Shown here: piece by piece, positions 58,903 to 64,000 of the stretch | Position numbering within the stretch: position 1 is the first letter of the stretch | How the letters are laid out: each line of letters begins with the position of its first letter | Source: Holophagae bacterium | GTDB lineage: Bacteria; Acidobacteriota; Holophagae; Acanthopleuribacterales; Acanthopleuribacteraceae | Length of the DNA stretch: 64,000 bases | Assembly: GCA_030429565.1 (NCBI GenBank) | Contig: JAUIFE010000003.1 | Span: 496,001-560,000 of the forward strand | Reading direction: 5' to 3' | Position numbers and translations under genes: made by a program | Notes under the pieces: generated by a model | Told to the model about the DNA's origin: nothing | What the model saw: only the letters and a program-made list of their open reading frames with translations | Databases searched by the model: none

Positions 58903-61218
58903 TTGTCGCCCAAAAAACGCAGATCGCCTGTTGCGGCGGTTTTTGACGGCCTTCGCGAAGCAGAACCGCCCGCCGGCGCCGCTTTTGCCGCCTGCTTGCG
59001 GCGGCGTTGGTACCTTTTCCTGTGTTGGTGGTTGCGCGACCAAGCGTCTGACGGCGCGAGCGCGGACGGCTTGGCCTCGGTGCCAGGGAACCTTTTTGAT
59101 GTGACGGCGACCCGACCTTGGCCGGATGTTTTGGCGCCCTTGCTTTTTCCACACCAGCCACCGGCTAACCCGCTGCCGGCTTGGCCTTGGCTGTCGGCCT
59201 GGCACCGGTGGTTGCAGCGCCTCGGTGAGGATGAACCGCCAGGTTGGCTTCCGGCCTCGACCTGGTCGGTTTGTTGGCAAGATCTCGACCGCTGGCTTGC
59301 GTTGGATTGCGCTGATTTATACCGACGCTTGCAGCAAATCGACGCCGCCGATTCGGCTTCGCTTGGTGTTGACACGGTTGTTCAGGCCGCCGCGCTCAGC
59401 GCGCCTTTGGCCGATTTCCTCGAACAGGGCATGGCTGAAGGGAAACGTCGCGATGACGGCGCTTTTTTCACCGCCGCCGCCGTGGTCGACGGTTTGTGTG
59501 AGCGCGCAATGCGAGACTTTGCCGCGTCCGGCGCCGCGCCCGCGATAACGAACCCCGATCGACCGTCATTTTTTCGTGCCTGCGCCGAACCGCAACCCGA
59601 TCCACCAAGGCCGCCTCGGCCCTACAACGCGCGCGCCTTGCGGATTTGCGATCCGGCCGTCGGTGGTGGTGCCTTTTTGGTCGGCATGTTACTCGCTTGG
59701 CTGCGACGGTGCCGCTCCGAGGTCGTTGCGTCGCTGTCGGTCGAGGAGGTTCAGGCCGCTATCGCCTGTTTGTACGGGCTCGACGTACAGCCCGCCGCCG
59801 TGGTGACCTGTCGTCTGCGTTTGCTGTTGATCGCTTGGCTGACGGGGGCTGATCTCGCGGAGACGGCCGTCGTGGTTCGTCGCCAAATACGCTGTGGCGA
59901 TGCGCTTGAACCACGTTTTTACCGCGCCGACGCCGGCGATCCTGAACCCGAGTGGCCGGGAGAAGCCGGGTTCGATATTGTCGTCGGCAATCCGCCCTAT
60001 GTGGATTCGGAGCGCATGGTGCAGCAGGGTGGACACGGTTTACGTCGCCGGCTCACGCAAAACATGACGCTGACACGGGGCAATTGGGACCTCTACATCG
60101 CTTTTTTTGAGATCGGCTTTCGCTTGCTGCAGCAACAGGGCGTGTTGACTTATCTCACCCCCGATAAATGGCTGGCCAAACCCTTTGGTACCGCCTTGCG
60201 CGCCTTTGCTTTCCCGCGCCTCGCATTTTTGTGCGAAGCCGGTCGCAAACTGTTTCGCGATGCCAAGATTGACGCCGTGTTTGTCGGTTTTGGCGGCGTT
60301 GCCTGCGACACGCTTGAGGTTGCCGCATGGTGTCAGAATCGCATTCAGCCGCGCACGCGTATTCACAAAACAAGTCTGCAGGAGCCCTTTCGTCTCGATT
60401 ACCTGTTTAGCCCGGATTTGGCCGTGATTCAAGCGCACAATCGCTTGCCACATCGGTTAGGGGAGTGGGTGCGCATTGAGAACGCTTGTACCACCGCCGA
60501 TGCCTATGCGCTGCAACCACTTTTGCGTGAAGGCGATCCCGCCGATGTCGGGTCGGCGGCGGTGTTGCGTCTGGTCAACACGGGCACCCTGGCCAAGTTT
60601 CACCACCGTTGGGGGCAACGCAAGTGTACCTACCTCAAACACAAGTATCAGTATCCGGTGGTAGACCGCGCCGCGTTTGAGGCCCAGCTACCGCGGCGAT
60701 ACGTGGCGCGCGCCATCGCGCCCAAATTGATCATTAAAGGTCTTACCTTGTTGGATGCGGCGGTTGACTTTCAGGGGCGCTTATTGCCGGCCAAATCCAC
60801 ACTGTTGCTGTTTGCCGAGTCGCCGGCAACCCTGGGGTTCTGGGCGTTGTTGCTCAACAGCCGCCGCGTCGGCCGCTATGTGTGCGAGCGCTATCGCGGT
60901 AGCAGTTACAACGGCGGCGTGAATTTTACCTGTGACATGTTGCGGGATTTACCCGTGCCGGCCCAGCCTGATGCTGACGCCTGCGCGGCTGCCGACCTGT
61001 TAGTACGCTTGCTCTGCCGGACCGCCGGCCAAGACCCGACACCGACGCAAACGGCCCTGACGGCGTTGGCCGATGCCTTGGTCGAGGCATTTTATGACGC
61101 CGGTTGTGACGACTTACTTTGGCGCGATTGGGCCGCGTTCGCGCGTTCGGATCAGTGCCCGATGACCTCGCACGGGGCGAAGCGTGCGGCGCGTTGGTTC
61201 GCCAAGCGCGCGCTTTAA
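58903..61218 (+). CDS. N6-adenine DNA methyltransferase (TaqI-like, no nuclease domain)
   Basis: A 771-aa amino-methyltransferase. FFTAAAVVDGLCERAM near residue 187 is the usual substrate-side start; motif I is ICDPAVGGGAFLVGM (Asp250) and motif IV is VVGNPPYVDSE (Asn363). The C-terminal part (from about residue 480) looks like a TaqI-type target-recognition domain. Type IIG enzymes have a PD-ExK nuclease at the N-terminus; the N-terminal 180 residues here are tryptophan-rich and show no such motif, so this is an orphan methylase or a truncated RM enzyme. It starts with TTG 3 nt after the fluC stop; the ribosome site is weak. Confidence 0.87.
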   Translation: MSPKKRRSPVAAVFDGLREAEPPAGAAFAACLRRRWYLFLCWWLRDQASDGASADGLASVPGNLFDVTATRPWPDVLAPLLFPHQPPANPLPAWPWLSAWHRWLQRLGEDEPPGWLPASTWSVCWQDLDRWLALDCADLYRRLQQIDAADSASLGVDTVVQAAALSAPLADFLEQGMAEGKRRDDGAFFTAAAVVDGLCERAMRDFAASGAAPAITNPDRPSFFRACAEPQPDPPRPPRPYNARALRICDPAVGGGAFLVGMLLAWLRRCRSEVVASLSVEEVQAAIACLYGLDVQPAAVVTCRLRLLLIAWLTGADLAETAVVVRRQIRCGDALEPRFYRADAGDPEPEWPGEAGFDIVVGNPPYVDSERMVQQGGHGLRRRLTQNMTLTRGNWDLYIAFFEIGFRLLQQQGVLTYLTPDKWLAKPFGTALRAFAFPRLAFLCEAGRKLFRDAKIDAVFVGFGGVACDTLEVAAWCQNRIQPRTRIHKTSLQEPFRLDYLFSPDLAVIQAHNRLPHRLGEWVRIENACTTADAYALQPLLREGDPADVGSAAVLRLVNTGTLAKFHHRWGQRKCTYLKHKYQYPVVDRAAFEAQLPRRYVARAIAPKLIIKGLTLLDAAVDFQGRLLPAKSTLLLFAESPATLGFWALLLNSRRVGRYVCERYRGSSYNGGVNFTCDMLRDLPVPAQPDADACAAADLLVRLLCRTAGQDPTPTQTALTALADALVEAFYDAGCDDLLWRDWAAFARSDQCPMTSHGAKRAARWFAKRAL

Positions 61219-61525
61219 GTGAAGTGAACCGGAGGCGTCGCGTCTTTTTTCCGATAGAGGGCCAAGCAACACGCGACGAATTAGGGGGTTGTCACGGCAC
61301 CGACGCGTCGGGATCCCCGTGTGCCGCCCGTAAAATAAAAAAGAATCCGGGGCCCTTTTTGTCTCCGACTTGCGCAGGCTCCCTTATCGGCACCATGATG
61401 GTAGCGAGGCCGCGTGGTTTCGACGGTGTCGGGGATATGATCGAATGTGCTGAATTCGGGTGTTTGTTTTCGTGCGAGGGCGGCTCCGCGAATGACTATG
61501 TTGCTGTTTAGTGGGAGCGTGATCT
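61219..61525. other. Intergenic region between methyltransferase and unknown membrane-protein gene
   Basis: About 300 bp with no supported gene. It contains the 12-bp palindrome CCGACGCGTCGG at 61300-61311. No clear terminator or promoter; the possible open frame through 61119-61511 is a continuation of other frames. Confidence 0.35.
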
Positions 61526-62326
61526 ATGAGTGAAAAGCCGGTTTTTACCACCGTGCGGGTCGTCTTTTTGGTGTTGTTCATTGTTTGTGGTGTTGTCTTT
61601 ACCTTGGGCACCTTCTTGCGCGGACGTTTTCCTGCGCCGGGCAAAATCGACCAAGCTTTGCTGGTTGATCCGATTCAAAACCCTACCGACGCCGCGCCAT
61701 TTTTGCTGAACTACGCCGGCAACAGTTACCACGTCACCCCGCAAGCGACGTATCGTTTGCAGGGTCTGGTGGTTACGCACAACAACATTACGGGTTTTGC
61801 CGACATCTACCACGACAGTTCCTCGGTCGACACCAAGGACATCTGCGTGGTCTACGGCAACAACATTCGTACCGGTTCCTACCAGGTAACCGAATTTTGG
61901 TCGGGCGCTTGGACCTGTTACGCGAGCACCGATGTGGGTTTTCTATTTGACGGCAGTGCTTTGTCCAACAACCACCTCATCACCAACAGCGACGCCATTC
62001 GCGAGCAAATCGCCGATATTCGCATCGGCGACCAGGTTGTGGTTGAAGGTATGTTGGTGGATTATTATCCCGTCAACATGCCGGGGTCGGTGCGCGCCAG
62101 TAGCTTGACCCGTGACGACACCGGCAACGGTGCCTGCGAAGTGTTGTTTGTCGAAAACCTCAAGGTCCTCAAAAAAGGCACACCCCTGGCATATGCCGGT
62201 CGCCGCTATGGGTTCTACGGCATGATCGTTGCCTTGATTGGGTTGCTGGGGACGCTGGTGGTTTCGACGCACTCAAAGCCGCGTAACACGTACAGTTCGC
62301 GATGGGGCGAGTACAAGGGTTATTAG
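61526..62326 (+). CDS. Predicted bitopic membrane protein, unknown function
   Basis: A 266-aa protein. A hydrophobic helix near residues 11-29 (VVFLVLFIVCGVVFTLGTFL) and another near 228-245 (GMIVALIGLLGTLVVS) enclose a domain of about 190 residues outside the cytoplasm. This domain contains strands such as RLQGLVVTHNNITGFADIY and DQVVVEGMLVDYYPVN, with an OB-like look, and three cysteines. I recognise no family. It converges on uridine kinase with 10 bp between stops. Confidence 0.7.
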   Translation: MSEKPVFTTVRVVFLVLFIVCGVVFTLGTFLRGRFPAPGKIDQALLVDPIQNPTDAAPFLLNYAGNSYHVTPQATYRLQGLVVTHNNITGFADIYHDSSSVDTKDICVVYGNNIRTGSYQVTEFWSGAWTCYASTDVGFLFDGSALSNNHLITNSDAIREQIADIRIGDQVVVEGMLVDYYPVNMPGSVRASSLTRDDTGNGACEVLFVENLKVLKKGTPLAYAGRRYGFYGMIVALIGLLGTLVVSTHSKPRNTYSSRWGEYKGY

Positions 62327-62336
62327 ACGCACCGGT

Positions 62337-62996
62337 TTAGGTGTGGAGCTGTTCGGGGTACTCGCGTTTGAGCAGCATGTGCAGTTTTCGCGAAAGTAAG
62401 TCGAGACCGACCTTGTTCTTGCCGCCGTGGGGAATGATGATGTCGGCCCAGCGCTTCGAGGGCTCGACGAATTCCAAGTGCATCGGCTTGACTGTGTCCT
62501 GATACTGGCTGAGGACTTCGGTCAGGGTGCGGCTGCGTTCGCCGATGTCGCGGTTGAGGCGGCGAATGAGGCGGTCGTCGTCGTCGGTATCGATAAAGAC
62601 TTTCATATCAAACTGATCGCGAAGTTTGGGTTCTGAAAAAATCAGAATCCCTTCGACGATAAGCACGCTGGGCGGGGCCAGCTCGGTGACCTTCGATTTG
62701 CGGGTGTACAAACTGAAGTCGTATTGGGGGACGGCCACGGTTTCGCCGTTGCGCAGGCGTTTGATGTCTTCGATCATGCGTTCGGTGTCCAAGCTGGCGG
62801 GGTGATCGAAGTTGATTTTTTTGCGTTCGTCGAGGGTCAGGTGGTCGAGGGGGCGATAGTAAGCGTCGTGGCGGATAATGGCCAGGTCGGCGTCGTCGAG
62901 GCCGGCGCGGACCAAATCGGCGAAGGTGCTTTTACCGGAGCCGCTGCCGCCGGCGATGCCGATGACGACCAAGGAATGTTGCGATGATTCAATCAT
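62337..62996 (-). CDS. udk: Uridine kinase
   Basis: A 219-aa P-loop kinase that phosphorylates uridine and cytidine in pyrimidine salvage. Motifs: GIAGGSGSGKSTFAD (Walker A), HDAYYRPLDHLTLDERKKIN (substrate loop), NFDHPASLD, VLIVEGILIF, and the lid RRLNRDIGERSRTL with VKPMHLEFVEPSKRWADIII. The ATG at 62996 is chosen over an upstream TTG (63020) because the ribosome-site fit is better, though not strong. It is convergent with the membrane-protein gene. Confidence 0.93.
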   Translation of the reverse strand: MIESSQHSLVVIGIAGGSGSGKSTFADLVRAGLDDADLAIIRHDAYYRPLDHLTLDERKKINFDHPASLDTERMIEDIKRLRNGETVAVPQYDFSLYTRKSKVTELAPPSVLIVEGILIFSEPKLRDQFDMKVFIDTDDDDRLIRRLNRDIGERSRTLTEVLSQYQDTVKPMHLEFVEPSKRWADIIIPHGGKNKVGLDLLSRKLHMLLKREYPEQLHT

Positions 62997-63376
62997 GGAA
63001 AGACGTGCCTCTTCACTCAAGATGGACCATCTTACCTAATTTGGGGACGACTGGGATGAGAAAGGCACGGAATGGGGAGGCGGTGGTGGGTGAGCGGGGA
63101 GAACGTAGGAAAAGATACCGTCGGTAACTTTTTCCCATATTTGGATTTGAAATAAATGGGTTCAGTTGGTACATTGGTGATCGCCCCATTCGGTGAGTCT
63201 TAGGCACTGACAGGAAACTGCCGCCAGGCCGTGAATTGTCAAAATATGCTTAGATATTTAAGCATGATGGCCTATACTCGTTGATGGGCTCCGTCTTGCT
63301 AGTCAAGCACTTGAGCGTCCGCATGGGTTGACCCATGCCCCTTTGCCCTACATTTTTGCGAGAGGAACTCCACCCG
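62997..63376. other. Intergenic region upstream of mglB-mglA
   Basis: About 380 bp between divergent genes udk and mglB, AT-rich in its right half. It holds the candidate operator/promoter at 63246-63278 and no supported gene. Confidence 0.4.
63246..63278 (+). promoter_or_regulatory. Palindrome and candidate -10 element upstream of mglBA
   Basis: ATGCTTA-GATATT-TAAGCAT (63246-63265) is a perfect 7-bp inverted repeat. TATACT at 63273-63278 is a good -10; the palindrome covers where a -35 would be, so a regulator bound there could control transcription. TTGTCA at 63236 may be an alternative -35. Prediction only. Confidence 0.4.
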
Positions 63377-63856
63377 ATGGATTTAATCCTTTATGACGAA
63401 GAACTGCAGCAAGTTCAGAAAGTTATCAACCAGTTACACATCGATGCACGATCCAAAATAGTTTTCGTCGTCGACAAAAACGGCCAGCAAATTGCGGCGG
63501 CCGGTGAGATTGGCGATATCGATCCGACCTCACTTGCGTCTTTGACCGCGGGTAACGTGGCCGCGACAGATGGACTGGCTAAGTTAATCGGCGAAAAAGA
63601 ATTCTCGATTTTGTTCCACGAGGGCGAACGCGACAACGTGCACATCTCGATTGTGGCCAACCGCGTCATTTTGGTGATCATTTTCGACCACCGCTCATCC
63701 CTGGGTCTGGTTCGACTGCGCGTGAAAAAAGCATCGGTGGAATTGGCTGCGGTCTTTGAAACCATCATGGAAAAAGCGCAACGAGAATCGTCCAGTGGGC
63801 TTGAAGCCGCCTTTGCTGAAATTACCGACGACGACATCGACAATCTCTTTGGCTAA
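63377..63856 (+). CDS. mglB: MglB, Roadblock/LC7-domain GTPase-activating protein
   Basis: A 159-aa Roadblock/LC7 protein, the partner of the polarity GTPase MglA encoded next. Landmarks: DLILYDEELQQVQKVINQL, VFVVDKNGQQIAAAGEI, SLASLTAGNVAATDGLAKL, and LVIIFDHRSSLGLVRLRVKK. MglB acts as a GTPase-activating protein that sets MglA polarity in myxobacteria and related groups. ATG 63377 follows GAGAGGA. The gap to mglA is 39 bp, so the two form one operon. Confidence 0.93.
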   Translation: MDLILYDEELQQVQKVINQLHIDARSKIVFVVDKNGQQIAAAGEIGDIDPTSLASLTAGNVAATDGLAKLIGEKEFSILFHEGERDNVHISIVANRVILVIIFDHRSSLGLVRLRVKKASVELAAVFETIMEKAQRESSSGLEAAFAEITDDDIDNLFG

Positions 63857-63895
63857 GTCAACAAATCTACTTTCAGTACGGACAGGTGCTCGAAT

Positions 63896-64000
<105 letters not shown>

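Overview
The window is a gene-dense stretch of a moderately GC-rich bacterial chromosome. It has no phage, insertion sequence or CRISPR array that I can see. Most genes are housekeeping or metabolic and many are translationally coupled; TTG and GTG starts are common. The lipoprotein transglycosylase, sigma-54 regulator, secreted enzymes with C-terminal accessory domains, multihaem cytochrome and mglB-mglA pair point to a free-living Gram-negative bacterium. An Acidobacteriota (Holophagae/Acanthopleuribacter-like) or myxobacteria-like source would fit, but I cannot prove taxonomy from sequence alone.

Layout. 1-4.8 kb: the 5' end of pgsA, cutA, a secreted sulfatase-fold hydrolase and the cobalamin nucleotide-loop genes cobT-cobS-cobC. 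4.9-10 kb: a SNF2 helicase convergent with a two-component system preceded by a 61-aa membrane protein. 10-20 kb: two small unknown genes, a DUF547 protein with a ROK sugar kinase, a long-chain acyl-CoA ligase, an ATP-grasp ligase, a GAF/degenerate-ATPase protein and a flavin-dependent halogenase. 20-20.5 kb: a Val-Asp-Asp-Val tRNA cluster. 20.8-31.6 kb: an EEP-family phosphoesterase, a secreted beta-helix protein with a dockerin-like tail, an esterase, sbcD-sbcC and an Rpn-like nuclease. 31.8-37.5 kb: an NTF2-like protein, a V4R/sigma-54 activator, a membrane protein and a secreted M28 aminopeptidase with two PPC domains. 37.6-42.3 kb: an MltD-type transglycosylase with four LysM domains and an ABC exporter. 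42.3-49 kb: a cytochrome P460/multihaem fusion and an ergothioneine operon (egtD, ATP-grasp, egtB). 49.3-54.4 kb: an overlapping operon of enolase-superfamily acylamino-acid racemase, D-aminoacylase-like amidohydrolase and GNAT acyltransferase, then a cysteine-dioxygenase-like cupin. 54.2-64 kb: a coiled-coil miniprotein, ssb, a vanZ-mutS-fluC-methyltransferase operon, an unknown membrane protein, uridine kinase and mglB-mglA (cut by the window end).

The most interesting systems are: (1) an egtD-(ATP-grasp)-egtB operon, suggesting a variant route to ergothioneine or an amino-acylated ergothioneine; (2) a GNAT/racemase/D-aminoacylase operon whose activities could together turn L-amino acids into D-amino acids; (3) a fusion of cytochrome P460, with its cross-linking lysine apparently kept, to five more CxxCH haem sites; (4) a stand-alone halogenase with intact signature motifs; and (5) a DNA methyltransferase placed directly in a mutS operon. 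Several convergent gene pairs are separated by strong hairpins that lack a U-tract.
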